Shown: positions 42,004 through 50,324 of the stretch, in pieces
Numbering within the stretch: position 1 is the stretch's first letter
Layout of the letters: every line of letters starts with the position of its first letter
NCBI RefSeq assembly: GCF_000701465.1
Contig: NZ_JNIY01000003.1
Span: 124,001 to 188,000, forward strand
Direction of reading: 5' to 3'
Source: Paraoerskovia marina DSM 21750
GTDB taxonomy: Bacteria; Actinomycetota; Actinomycetes; Actinomycetales; Cellulomonadaceae
DNA: 64,000 nucleotides
Notes under the pieces: model-generated
Told to the model about the DNA's origin: nothing
The model's database searches: none
The model's input: only the letters and a program-made list of their open reading frames with translations
Made by a program: the position numbers and the translations under genes

Positions 42004-42615
42004 GTGGAGCTGTCCCTGGTGCTCGGACCGATGAAGTCGGGCAAGTCCCTGGACCTGATCGCGCAGATGGCGCCGCTCGCGTACTCGCGGCTGAGCTGCG
42101 CCGTCGTGCAGTCGGCCCGGCACGTGCGCGACGCCCGGATCGTCTCGCGGACCGGCGCCTCGGTGCCCACGGTCAAGCTCGACTCCCTGCGCCCGCTGCT
42201 CGACACGGACGAGGACGTCGTCGCGATCGACGAGGTCCACATGTTCGCGCCCGCCGACGTGCGCGTCGTCGAGGAGCTGGTGCTGCGCGGCACCCGTGTG
42301 CTGGCGTGCGGGATCGACCTCGACCATCGCGGCGAGCTCTTCGCCACCGTCCGTGCCCTGCTCGAGCTCGGTCCCACCGAGGTCCGCTACCGTCGCGCGG
42401 TCTGCGACCGCTGTCAGGACCTGCACGCCGCGTTCACCCAGGTCCTCAGCGGCGGGCTGCCGTTCCTCGACCGGCTCGGCGCCTCGGAGCCGCTGCCCGA
42501 CGACGGCACGTTCACCTACGAGGCGCTGTGCCGCCGCTGCTTCGTCCTGCCGGAGACCGCGATCGTCACGGGCACGGCCGGTGTCGTCCGCGCGTCGGCC
42601 GACGCCGCGGAGTAG
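42004..42615 (+). CDS. tdk: Thymidine kinase
   Basis: A 203-residue type II thymidine kinase that phosphorylates thymidine for salvage. It has the P-loop GPMKSGKS at residues 8-15, the Walker B-like AIDEVHMF, and two cysteine pairs (CDRC and CRRC) forming the zinc site of the lasso domain. GTG 42004 follows GGAGG at 41994-41998 and begins with the usual family start MELSLVLGPM. The frame is open upstream to GTG 41959, near a TAGGCT box, so a slightly longer leaderless form is possible. Confidence 0.9.
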   Translation: MELSLVLGPMKSGKSLDLIAQMAPLAYSRLSCAVVQSARHVRDARIVSRTGASVPTVKLDSLRPLLDTDEDVVAIDEVHMFAPADVRVVEELVLRGTRVLACGIDLDHRGELFATVRALLELGPTEVRYRRAVCDRCQDLHAAFTQVLSGGLPFLDRLGASEPLPDDGTFTYEALCRRCFVLPETAIVTGTAGVVRASADAAE

Positions 42616-42627
42616 CAGAGCCCTCGG

Positions 42628-43827
42628 TCAGGAGCGGGGCGGGTCGGCCGGGAACGCCCGGCGGGCGAAGACCACGACGAGCACGGCGACGAGCACGATC
42701 GCCGCACCCACGAACGGCAGGACGGCGATCCCGCTGACCGCGAGCACGCCACCCCCGAGCGCGGCCCCGAGCCCGATCCCCGCGTTGGCGGTGGAGTTCA
42801 CGAGCGCCCCGGCGGTGTCGGGGGAGCCCTGGTGCGCGCGGATCGCGGCGGCCTGGATGATCGCGGGCAGGGACCCGAAGGCCGCGAGCCAGACCAGACC
42901 GACGGCGAGCAGGGGCCACAGGTGCGGGTAGGCGAGCCCGGCCCCGAGGAGTCCGACGGCGACGGTCCCGAGGGCCATCAGCGTCGCCCAGCGTGGCCGC
43001 CGGTCCACGAACGTCCCGGCGAACCAGACGCCGAGCAGCCCCACGGCACCGAACGCGAGCAGCACGGGCCCGACGGAGGACTCGGCCAGGCCCGCACCGA
43101 GCAGCATCACCGAGATGAAAGTGTAGACCGCGTAGTGGCCGAGGAACGCGAGGGTGTTGACCGCCCCGACGGTCGCCAGGGCGCCGACCGACCCGGTGGG
43201 CCGAGGTGCGTCGTCGGGCGAGGCGGCGAGCATCTCTACGGGCGGCAGGAGCCAGACCACCACCAGGGCCATCAGGGCGCACAGGAGCGCGAGGACCCAG
43301 AACGCCGCGCGCCAGCCCAGCGCCGTGCCGAGCGACGTCGTCAGGGGCACCCCGACCACGAACCCGGCGGAGCCGCCGAGCGTGGCGATCGTGAGCGCCC
43401 GGCCGGTGAACTCGGGGCGCACCAGCCGGGACGCGTACCCGATCGCGACGGAGAAGAAGAGGGCGTGCGCGATCCCGCCCAGTGCGCGTCCTGCGGCGAT
43501 CATCGCGAAGTTCGGTGCGACGGCGACGATCACGTTCGACGCCGCGTACCCGACCAGGGTCGCGACGATCAGCGGTTTGCGCGGCAGTGACCTCGTCCAC
43601 GCGGTCAGCGGGAAGGCGAGCGCCGCGACGAGGAGGGCGTAGACGGACACCAGCAGGCCGGCCGTCGACTCCGAGACCGAGACTCCGGAGGCGATCTGCG
43701 GCAGCAGCCCCACGGGGAGGAGCTCGGTCGTGATGGCGACGAAGGTCGAGAGGCTGAGCGCGACGAGCCCCGCGAAGGCTGCCCGGACGTCACCGGGGCG
43801 GTGGTACGCGCGACGAGGTTCCGTCAC
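42628..43827 (-). CDS. MFS exporter, DHA1 (AraJ/Cmx-like) family
   Basis: A 399-residue, twelve-helix transporter: TTELLPVGLLPQIASGVSVS near the start, then AWTRSLPRKPLIVATLVGY (motif A region) and AAGRALGGIAHALFFSVAIG. These are typical of AraJ-like and chloramphenicol or sugar-efflux proteins. The substrate is unknown. GTG 43827 lacks its own good ribosome-binding site but overlaps the stop of an 18-codon upstream ORF, so its translation is probably coupled to that ORF. Confidence 0.85.
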   Translation of the reverse strand: MTEPRRAYHRPGDVRAAFAGLVALSLSTFVAITTELLPVGLLPQIASGVSVSESTAGLLVSVYALLVAALAFPLTAWTRSLPRKPLIVATLVGYAASNVIVAVAPNFAMIAAGRALGGIAHALFFSVAIGYASRLVRPEFTGRALTIATLGGSAGFVVGVPLTTSLGTALGWRAAFWVLALLCALMALVVVWLLPPVEMLAASPDDAPRPTGSVGALATVGAVNTLAFLGHYAVYTFISVMLLGAGLAESSVGPVLLAFGAVGLLGVWFAGTFVDRRPRWATLMALGTVAVGLLGAGLAYPHLWPLLAVGLVWLAAFGSLPAIIQAAAIRAHQGSPDTAGALVNSTANAGIGLGAALGGGVLAVSGIAVLPFVGAAIVLVAVLVVVFARRAFPADPPRS

Positions 43828-43880
43828 AGCGGCGCGGTGGTGTCGGCGCAGGCGTGGCACGCGACGAGCAGGGGAGTCAT
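43824..43880 (-). CDS. Putative leaderless 18-residue leader peptide (uORF)
   Basis: MTPLLVACHACADTTAPL is encoded directly before the MFS gene, and its TGA overlaps the MFS GTG (GTGA). The ATG lies 6 bases after TACGCT (complement of 43887-43892), so it would be read as a leaderless message. The six bases between are GGAGGC, too close to act as a normal ribosome-binding site for it. The peptide has two Cys and a His in one cluster. Ribosome behaviour on it could set expression of the exporter. Confidence 0.5.
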   Translation of the reverse strand: MTPLLVACHACADTTAPL

Positions 43881-44057
43881 GCCTCCAGCGTAGGTGCATG
43901 CCGGCGCGTCGCGATCCCGGATACGCAGGGCTTCTACGTGTTTCCACGGATTCCGTGCGCCCCGGCGGATGGTTACGGTCCACGCCGTGGCGCGCGACGC
44001 CGCGGGTGCCCCGGGACGCGGGACTCCGACCACCGAGGCTCAGCGAGAGGACACCCG

Positions 44058-45518
44058 ATGGGCTCCACCGACGTCGCCGCACCGCCGCAGGCCTCGCCGC
44101 CGAGCCCGCCACGCCGTCCCGGTGCCTGGCAGGCCGTGCAGCCGGTGCTCGCCCGCCTGCACTTCTACGCCGGGATCCTGATCGGTCCGTTCCTGGTCGT
44201 CGCGGCGTCGACGGGCCTGCTCTACACGCTCGCCCCGACCATCGAGCGGGTGCTGCACGCGGACATCCTGACCGTCGAGCAGGTGGGGACGGACCGCACC
44301 TCGTTGGCCGACCAGGTCGCCTCGCTGCGCGACGCCGGGTTCACGGACCCGGTGGTCAGCGTCGCGGTGGCCGGTGACCCGGAGCTGACGACCCGTGTGG
44401 TGACGGCGCCCGACGACGTCCCGGTCGGCGCGACCCGGACGGTGTTCGTCGACCCGTACACCGCGACCGTCGTCGGCGACTCGGTCACGTACGACGACTG
44501 GCTCCCCGAGCGCGAGTGGATCGAGACCTTCCACTCGAGTCTCCACCTCGGCACGTTCGGCCTGTACTACTCCGAGCTCGCGGCGTCGTGGCTGTGGGTG
44601 GTGGCGCTCGGCGGGCTCGCGATGTGGGTCACGCGGACCGTGCGTCGGCGGCGGCTGCGACGCCTGGTCGTTCCCGAGAGGGGTCGACCCGGCCTGCGTC
44701 GCACGCTGTCCTGGCACGGCTCGGTCGGCACCCTCGTCGTCGCCGGGCTGCTGATCCTGTCCGTGACCGGGCTGACGTGGTCGACCATGGCGGGGGCAAA
44801 GCTGGGCGAGCTGCGGATGGCCGTGACGCCGGAGTCCCCGTCCCTCGACCGGTCCCTGGGGGCCGACGACGGAGGGAGCGGCGGGTACGTCGCCCACCAC
44901 CACGGTGGGTCGGGAGGGGCGGCGGGCGACCCGCTCCTCGTGGAGTGGAACCGGGCCGAGGGGGCCGCGGTCGACGCCGGGATCGACCCGCCGTACGTCG
45001 CCTCGCCCCCGTTCGCCCCCGGGCAGGCGTGGACGGTGACGCAGACGACGACGACGTGGCCGATGGCGAACGACGCGATCGCCGTCGACCCCGCGACCGG
45101 GTTCGTCGACGACCGGCTGGACTTCGAGGACAAGCCGCTCCTGGCCAAGATCACGGACTGGGGCATCTACTTCCATCTCGGGATGCTGTTCGGTCCGGCG
45201 AACGTCGTGTTCCTCGCCGTGACTGCGGCGGGGCTCGTGGTGCTGACGCTGCTCGGATACCGGATGTGGTGGCAGCGACGGCCTCCGCGGGTGATCGGTC
45301 ACCGGCCCGGTCCCCTCCCGCAGCGCGGTGCACTCCGTGCGGTGCCGTGGTGGGCGACGGCGTTGATCGTCGCGGGAGCGCTCGTCGCCGGGTGGTACGT
45401 GCCGCTCTTCGGCTACCCGCTCGCGGTCTTCGTCGTGGTCGACGTGCTGGTCGGGCTCGCCCGGCGCCGGCGCCCCGTGGCGACACCTGCGTCCGGTACG
45501 CCGTCGTCCCTAGGCTGA
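44058..45518 (+). CDS. PepSY-associated membrane protein, first copy
   Basis: A 486-residue PepSY_TM protein: RLHFYAGILIGPFLVVAAST in helix one, PEREWIETFHSSLHLG before helix two, LRRTLSWHGSVG before helix three, and a final WGIYFHLGMLFG with C-terminal helices. A His/Gly-rich stretch (YVAHHHGGSGG) lies in an extracellular loop. Relatives are often iron- or copper-regulated membrane proteins, some linked to reduction or uptake of metals. GAGAGGA precedes ATG 44058. A close paralogue lies at 48819-50324. Confidence 0.87.
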   Translation: MGSTDVAAPPQASPPSPPRRPGAWQAVQPVLARLHFYAGILIGPFLVVAASTGLLYTLAPTIERVLHADILTVEQVGTDRTSLADQVASLRDAGFTDPVVSVAVAGDPELTTRVVTAPDDVPVGATRTVFVDPYTATVVGDSVTYDDWLPEREWIETFHSSLHLGTFGLYYSELAASWLWVVALGGLAMWVTRTVRRRRLRRLVVPERGRPGLRRTLSWHGSVGTLVVAGLLILSVTGLTWSTMAGAKLGELRMAVTPESPSLDRSLGADDGGSGGYVAHHHGGSGGAAGDPLLVEWNRAEGAAVDAGIDPPYVASPPFAPGQAWTVTQTTTTWPMANDAIAVDPATGFVDDRLDFEDKPLLAKITDWGIYFHLGMLFGPANVVFLAVTAAGLVVLTLLGYRMWWQRRPPRVIGHRPGPLPQRGALRAVPWWATALIVAGALVAGWYVPLFGYPLAVFVVVDVLVGLARRRRPVATPASGTPSSLG

Positions 45519-45522
45519 CCGC

Positions 45523-46092
45523 ATGAGCGACGACACGAGGACCATGCACGCGCGGATGCTCGCGGGGGAGACCTACCACGCCGACGACCCGCAGATCACC
45601 GCGGACGTCGCCCGTGCGGGCGACCTCCAGCACCGCCTCAACCACCTGCACCCGGCGCAGACCGACGAGCGTCGTGCCCTGCTGTCGGAGCTCCTCGGGA
45701 CGCTGGGCGAGGGCGCCGACGTCCGGCCGCCCTTCTACTGCGACCTCGGCTACAACCTGCATCTCGGGGCGCGGTCGTTCGTCAACTACGGCTTGCAGTG
45801 CGCGGACGTCGGCGAGATCCGGATCGGGGAGGACGTGCTGATCGGCCCGTCGGTGAACCTCCTGACGCCGACGCACCCCGTGGACCCGGAGTCCCGTCGC
45901 GCGGGGTGGGAGGGCAGCGAGCCCATCACGATCGGCGACAACGTCTGGCTGGGCGGTGGGGTGACGGTCTGCCCGGGCGTGAGCATCGGGCGGAACTCGG
46001 TGGTCGGTGCCGGGTCGGTGGTCGTCCACGACGTGCCCGCCGACGTCGTCGTGGTCGGCAATCCGGCGCGGGTGGTGCGGCACCTCGCCTGA
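45523..46092 (+). CDS. Maltose/galactoside-type sugar O-acetyltransferase
   Basis: A 189-residue hexapeptide-repeat acetyltransferase with the N-terminal Mac helix region (TMHARMLAGETYHADDPQI), FYCDLGYNLHLG, the catalytic His in LLTPTHPVD, and repeats ending VVGNPARVVR. It acetylates sugars with acetyl-CoA, usually for detoxification. ATG 45523 lies 6 bases after TAGGCT (45511-45516), which overlaps the stop region of the PepSY gene, so it is probably leaderless. Confidence 0.9.
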   Translation: MSDDTRTMHARMLAGETYHADDPQITADVARAGDLQHRLNHLHPAQTDERRALLSELLGTLGEGADVRPPFYCDLGYNLHLGARSFVNYGLQCADVGEIRIGEDVLIGPSVNLLTPTHPVDPESRRAGWEGSEPITIGDNVWLGGGVTVCPGVSIGRNSVVGAGSVVVHDVPADVVVVGNPARVVRHLA

Positions 46093-46107
46093 GCGTGTTG
46101 CGCTGAT

Positions 46108-46136
46108 TTCACACGTTAGGCACAAATCGGTACATT
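46108..46136 (+). promoter_or_regulatory. Promoter upstream of a small membrane protein
   Basis: TTCACA (46108-46113) and TACATT (46131-46136) are 17 bases apart in an AT-richer patch. The transcript should begin near 46143. Confidence 0.5.
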
Positions 46137-46176
46137 GAACCCCGGTCAACCGCAACTTTTACGGACGGGGCAGGTC

Positions 46177-46356
46177 GTGCACGGGGAAATCGCGGAAGAG
46201 CGCCACGCCGGACCGATGGGCGTGGTCCTGGTGTCCGTGGTGACAGTGATGGGTCTGTGCGCGGTCGTCGCCGGGCTCTGGCCGGTCGAGCAGTCGGCGG
46301 AGGGCAGCGACCCGGTGTCTGTCTCGTTCGTGCACGACGACGCCGCTCGCCCGTAG
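46177..46356 (+). CDS. Possible small single-helix membrane protein
   Basis: A 59-residue frame with a charged start, one hydrophobic helix (MGVVLVSVVTVMGLCAVVAG) and a polar tail. No family is recognised. GTG 46177 follows GGGGCAGG; the frame is open from 46135. A plausible promoter precedes it and a hairpin follows, which together support a real transcription unit. It could be a small regulator of an envelope complex, but nothing shows this. Confidence 0.5.
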   Translation: MHGEIAEERHAGPMGVVLVSVVTVMGLCAVVAGLWPVEQSAEGSDPVSVSFVHDDAARP

Positions 46357-46372
46357 CCGGGCCGCTCGCGCC

Positions 46373-46396
46373 GCGGACGGGTCGCGTCCCGTCCGC
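46373..46396 (+). terminator. Hairpin after the small membrane protein
   Basis: GCGGACGGG (46373-46381) pairs perfectly with CCCGTCCGC (46388-46396) around a 6-base loop, 17 bases after the stop codon. Confidence 0.65.
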
Positions 46397-46416
46397 CGAC
46401 GCCGGAGAATCGAGCC

Positions 46417-47448
46417 ATGACGTACCTCGCCGACGACGCACGCTACGACTCGATGACCTACCGCCGCACCGGCGCGAGCGGCCTCGACCTTCCCGCCCTC
46501 TCGCTCGGGCTGTGGCACAACTTCGGGGACGACGTCCCGTTCGACCGCCAGCGCGACGTCCTGCGGCGGGCGTTCGACCTGGGCGTCACGCACTTCGACC
46601 TCGCCAACAACTACGGCCCGCCCTACGGCTCGGCGGAGGAGAACTTCGGGCGGCATCTCGCCCGTGACCTCCGGCCCTACCGTGACGAGCTGGTCATCTC
46701 GTCGAAGGCCGGGTACGACATGTGGCCGGGCCCGTACGGACAGGGCGGCGGGTCGCGCAAGTACGTGCTCGCCAGCCTCGACCAGTCGCTCGAGCGGATG
46801 GGCCTCGACTACGTCGACGTCTTCTACTCCCACCGCTACGACCCGAGCACCCCGCTCGAGGAGACGATGGGTGCGCTGCACACCGCCGTCCAGCAGGGCA
46901 AGGCGCTGTACGTGGGGATCTCGTCCTACGACCCCGAGCAGACGCAGCGCGCCGCGGCGCTCCTCGCAGACCTGGGTACGCCCCTGCTGATCCACCAGCC
47001 GAGCTACTCGATGCTCAACCGGTGGGTCGAGGAGGAGGGGCTGCTCGACACCCTCGAGGACGTCGGCGCCGGGTGCATCGCGTTCTCCCCGCTGGCGCAG
47101 GGCATGCTGACGGACAAGTACCTCGACGGCGTCCCGGAGGGCTCCCGCGCGGCCCAGGGCAAGTCGCTCGACCCTGCCATGCTCAGCGACGAGGCGATCC
47201 GCCGCGTCCGGGCGCTGAACGACATCGCCGCCGACCGCGGGCAGTCGCTCGCGCAGATGGCGCTCGCGTGGGTGCTGCGCGACCCCCGTGTCACCTCGGT
47301 GCTCGCCGGGGCGAGCTCGGTGCACCAGCTCGAGCAGAACGTCGGCGCCCTCGAGAACCTGGAGTTCTCCGACGGCGAGCTCGCCGCGATCGACGAGCAC
47401 GCCCAAGACGCGGGGATCGACCTGTGGAGCACGTTCCGCGGCAAGTAG
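46417..47448 (+). CDS. Aldo/keto reductase, YghZ/glyceraldehyde-3-phosphate reductase type
   Basis: A 343-residue NADPH-dependent reductase with the catalytic set Asp61, Tyr66 (FDLANNYGPPYG), Lys97 (SSKAGYDMWPGPYG) and His139 (YSHRYD). The GPPYGSAEENFG and WPGPYG segments are those of YghZ-like enzymes, which reduce L-glyceraldehyde-3-phosphate and methylglyoxal, with Kv-beta channel subunits as relatives. It stands alone. Confidence 0.9.
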   Translation: MTYLADDARYDSMTYRRTGASGLDLPALSLGLWHNFGDDVPFDRQRDVLRRAFDLGVTHFDLANNYGPPYGSAEENFGRHLARDLRPYRDELVISSKAGYDMWPGPYGQGGGSRKYVLASLDQSLERMGLDYVDVFYSHRYDPSTPLEETMGALHTAVQQGKALYVGISSYDPEQTQRAAALLADLGTPLLIHQPSYSMLNRWVEEEGLLDTLEDVGAGCIAFSPLAQGMLTDKYLDGVPEGSRAAQGKSLDPAMLSDEAIRRVRALNDIAADRGQSLAQMALAWVLRDPRVTSVLAGASSVHQLEQNVGALENLEFSDGELAAIDEHAQDAGIDLWSTFRGK

Positions 47449-47512
47449 CGCCGCACACCGCCAGGCGCGGTCGCCGCGCGGCCTCGTGAACCGCGACGCT
47501 GCGTCAGGCAGG

Positions 47513-47860
47513 TCAGGCGGCGAGCACCAGGAGGACGAGCGTGGCGGCGGCGACGAGCGTCAGCAGCACGGCGGGCTGGATCTTCTTGTCCCCGACGCGC
47601 AGGTGCGCGATCACGGCGCCGAGGAAGTAGAGGGTCAGTCCGGCCGCGGCGGCGATCCCGATCGGGGTCCACCAGATGCCGACCAGCAGGCCGACGCCGC
47701 CCGCGAGGAGCAAGAGGGCCAGGACGGAGAACATCCGCTCGGGGACGCCGACGTCGCGCAGTGGCGCGGTGGGCTGCTCCTTGCCGGACAGCTTGCCGGC
47801 GGCGGACGCGATCGAGGCGAGCCCGAGGAGGACGGAGAGGACGACGGCGGCGATGGTCAC
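47513..47860 (-). CDS. DoxX-like membrane protein
   Basis: A 115-residue protein with four hydrophobic helices and the DoxX_2 pattern (SIASAAGKLSGKEQ, RDVGVPERMFSVLALLLLAG, LTLYFLGAVIAHLRVGD). Relatives occur in membrane-bound oxidoreductase complexes, but most have no proven role. GTG 47860 follows AGGAGC. It is convergent with the aldo/keto reductase. Confidence 0.83.
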   Translation of the reverse strand: MTIAAVVLSVLLGLASIASAAGKLSGKEQPTAPLRDVGVPERMFSVLALLLLAGGVGLLVGIWWTPIGIAAAAGLTLYFLGAVIAHLRVGDKKIQPAVLLTLVAAATLVLLVLAA

Positions 47861-48024
47861 GGGAGCTCCTGGTGCTGGGGGGACGGGACGGCGGGCGCCG
47901 TCGTGCGCGATCCTGACCGATCGTCGGACACAAATCAATCACGGTTTCCGGGGCCCGCCCCCCGCGCGAAGAATTCCTGCGCAGACCCTTTCGGTCAAAC
48001 TGTCAGCATCGCTATAGTTTGGGG

Positions 48025-48687
48025 GTGAATTCGCCCGCCGCACGAAGGAGTGCCGACCAGGCAGTCCGTGTCGCGCGCGCGGTCGTCGTCGCCTCGACGA
48101 CCTTCGCCTTCGCGGCCGCGGCTCACACGACGGCGGGCGGAACGCTCCCGTCCGGGCTCGGTACCGCCACGCTGGCGTCGATCGCGCTCATGGTCGCCGC
48201 CGCCGTCGGACGGCGGCCTCTCGCCCCCGTCACGCTCGTCCCCGTCCTCGTCACCCTCCAGGCCGTGCTGCACCTGGGCTTCATGACCCTCTCCGGCCAC
48301 GGCGCCTCGACCGGCGGCACGCCCGACGCAGGCGGCCACGCCGCGCACGACCCGGCGCTCGCGGTCGAACTGGTCTCGGGCCTCGCGTCGGCGGCCGAGG
48401 CCGGGGCGCACGGCGGCGCGCACACCCACCCCACGATGCTCGGTGCGCACCTGCTTGCCGTGGTCGTCACCACGGTGCTGGCCGTCGGGAGCGACCGCGC
48501 GCTGCTGAGGATCGCCGCGCGCCTCTCGGGCCTGGTCCGGATCCTCGCCGGCACGACGGTGGTCGACGGCCGCGGTCGTGCCCGGCGGCCGCGCGACGTC
48601 GACGGCCCGGGCCGTCCGTTCGACCTCACCGTCCTCCTGGTGCGCCGGCCTCGTCGTGGCCCACCCGTCGCGGTCCGCACCGCCTGA
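48025..48687 (+). CDS. His-rich integral membrane protein upstream of the PepSY paralogue
   Basis: A 220-residue protein with about four helices and a His/Gly-rich loop (SGHGASTGGTPDAGGHAAHD, then GAHGGAHTHPTMLGAH). No family is recognised with certainty; similar proteins accompany copper or iron membrane genes in actinobacteria. The histidines suggest metal binding. GTG 48025 lies 6 bases after TATAGT (48013-48018). CAAACT (47996-48001) and AGTTTG (48016-48021) form an inverted repeat around the promoter. A PepSY gene follows after 131 bases. Confidence 0.7.
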   Translation: MNSPAARRSADQAVRVARAVVVASTTFAFAAAAHTTAGGTLPSGLGTATLASIALMVAAAVGRRPLAPVTLVPVLVTLQAVLHLGFMTLSGHGASTGGTPDAGGHAAHDPALAVELVSGLASAAEAGAHGGAHTHPTMLGAHLLAVVVTTVLAVGSDRALLRIAARLSGLVRILAGTTVVDGRGRARRPRDVDGPGRPFDLTVLLVRRPRRGPPVAVRTA

Positions 48688-48818
48688 CCCGTCTCAGACC
48701 CGTCGTCCTCGACGCCGGTCGCTGCGGTGCGCTCTCGCCCACCCCACCACGTGCTCCCCGGACGCCCCGCGCCCGGAGATCGAGCGCGCCCTCATGAAGA
48801 TCCGTGAAAGGCACTGCC

Positions 48819-50324
48819 ATGACCACCACGACCTCGACCACCCCGGCGGCCCCGCCGGGTGACGGCACCGCGCCCACACCCCCGCCGTCGACCCCTCGCC
48901 CCCGACGCCCGCGTTCGGCGATCTGGGCCACGCTGCAGCCGATCCTCGTCCGCCTGCACTTCTACGCCGGGATCCTCGTCGGGCCCTTCCTCGTCGTCGC
49001 GGCGACGACCGGACTTCTCTATACGCTCGCGCCGGCCATCGAGCAGGTCCAGCACCGCGACCTCCTCGTCGTCGACGAGGTCGGCACGACGACGGTCCCG
49101 CTCTCCGAGCAGGTGGCGTCGGCCCGGTCCACCGACCCGGACGGCACCGTGAGCACCGTCCAGGTCTCCGGCGACCCGGACGGCACCACCCGTGTGGTGC
49201 TCGCGCAGGAGGGGCTTCCGGAGGGGGCCGCGACGACGGTCTTCGTCGACCCGTACACGGGCGAGGTGCTCGGGGAGTCCTTGACCTACGGGCTGTGGTT
49301 GCCGGAACGCGAGTGGATCGAGACGCTGCACTCCTCGCTCCACCTCGGTACCGTCGGGCTCTACTACTCGGAGCTCGCCGCGTCCTGGCTCGGGATCGTC
49401 GTCCTCGGTGGCGTCGCGATGTGGATCGCCAAGGCCGTGCGGGCGCGCAAGGCCCGACGGCTGATCGTCCCCGAGACCTCCAAGAAGGGCCTGCGTCGCA
49501 CCCTGTCCTGGCACGGTGTCGTCGGGCTCGTCGCCGCCGCCGGGCTGATCATCCTGTCGATCACCGGCCTGACCTGGTCGGAGAGCTCCGGGGCGCAGAT
49601 CGGCGATCTCCGCGCCGCCGTCAGCCCTGTCGCCCCCGAGCTCGACACCACACTCGGCGAGGGTTCTGCGGGCGGGGGAGAGCACGACCACGACGCCGGA
49701 CCCGCGACAGGGCTCACGGACGCAGACCTCGCGCACGGCGCGTCCTGGGACGGCATGACGGCCGCGGCCGAGGCCGAAGGACTGGAGGCGCCGTACAAGG
49801 TCTCGCCGCCGCCGGCCGACGGTCAGGCCTGGACCGTCGCGGAGGCGTCGACGAGGTGGCCGGCGGCCAACGACTCGATCGCGGTGGACGGGCACTCGGG
49901 CGCGGTGGTCGACCGGGTCGACTTCTCGGAGAAGCCCTTCCTGACGAAGCTCACGGGGTGGGGCGTCCACTTCCACCTCGGAAACCTCTTCGGGGTGGCC
50001 AACCTCGTGTTCCTGGCCCTGACCGCGACGGCGCTGCTGTCGCTGATCGTGCTCGGGTACGTGATGTGGTGGCAGCGTCGTCCTCGCCGGTCGACCTCGG
50101 CCCGGCCCGGCCCCGCCCCGTCGCGCGGTGGACTGCGCGCAGCCCCGCTGTGGATCACGGGCCTGCTCTTCGCGGGGGCCGTGGTGTCCGCCTGGTACGT
50201 GCCGCTCTTCGGGATCTCGCTCGCAGCCTTCCTGGTGATCGACGTGCTGCTGGGACTTCTCGAGCGACGTCGACACCGTGCTGCGGACCGTGCGCGAGCG
50301 GAGGACCCGGAGACGGTCGGCTAG
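48819..50324 (+). CDS. PepSY-associated membrane protein, second copy
   Basis: A 501-residue paralogue of the protein at 44058-45518, with the same blocks in order: RLHFYAGILVGPFLVVAATT, PEREWIETLHSSLHLG, LRRTLSWHGVVG and WGVHFHLGNLFG. Its extracellular loop carries a different metal-like stretch (GGGEHDHDAG). ATG 48819 follows GAAAGG. The His-rich membrane protein upstream is a probable partner. The last four bases overlap the convergent FAD-hydroxylase gene. Confidence 0.88.
   Translation: MTTTTSTTPAAPPGDGTAPTPPPSTPRPRRPRSAIWATLQPILVRLHFYAGILVGPFLVVAATTGLLYTLAPAIEQVQHRDLLVVDEVGTTTVPLSEQVASARSTDPDGTVSTVQVSGDPDGTTRVVLAQEGLPEGAATTVFVDPYTGEVLGESLTYGLWLPEREWIETLHSSLHLGTVGLYYSELAASWLGIVVLGGVAMWIAKAVRARKARRLIVPETSKKGLRRTLSWHGVVGLVAAAGLIILSITGLTWSESSGAQIGDLRAAVSPVAPELDTTLGEGSAGGGEHDHDAGPATGLTDADLAHGASWDGMTAAAEAEGLEAPYKVSPPPADGQAWTVAEASTRWPAANDSIAVDGHSGAVVDRVDFSEKPFLTKLTGWGVHFHLGNLFGVANLVFLALTATALLSLIVLGYVMWWQRRPRRSTSARPGPAPSRGGLRAAPLWITGLLFAGAVVSAWYVPLFGISLAAFLVIDVLLGLLERRRHRAADRARAEDPETVG

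Noticed and set aside
43986-44181. Leaderless GTG after TACGGT (43973-43978) upstream of the first PepSY gene
   Set aside because: The frame overlaps the PepSY gene out of register and gives Arg/Pro-rich sequence. The TACGGT box may still be the PepSY promoter.
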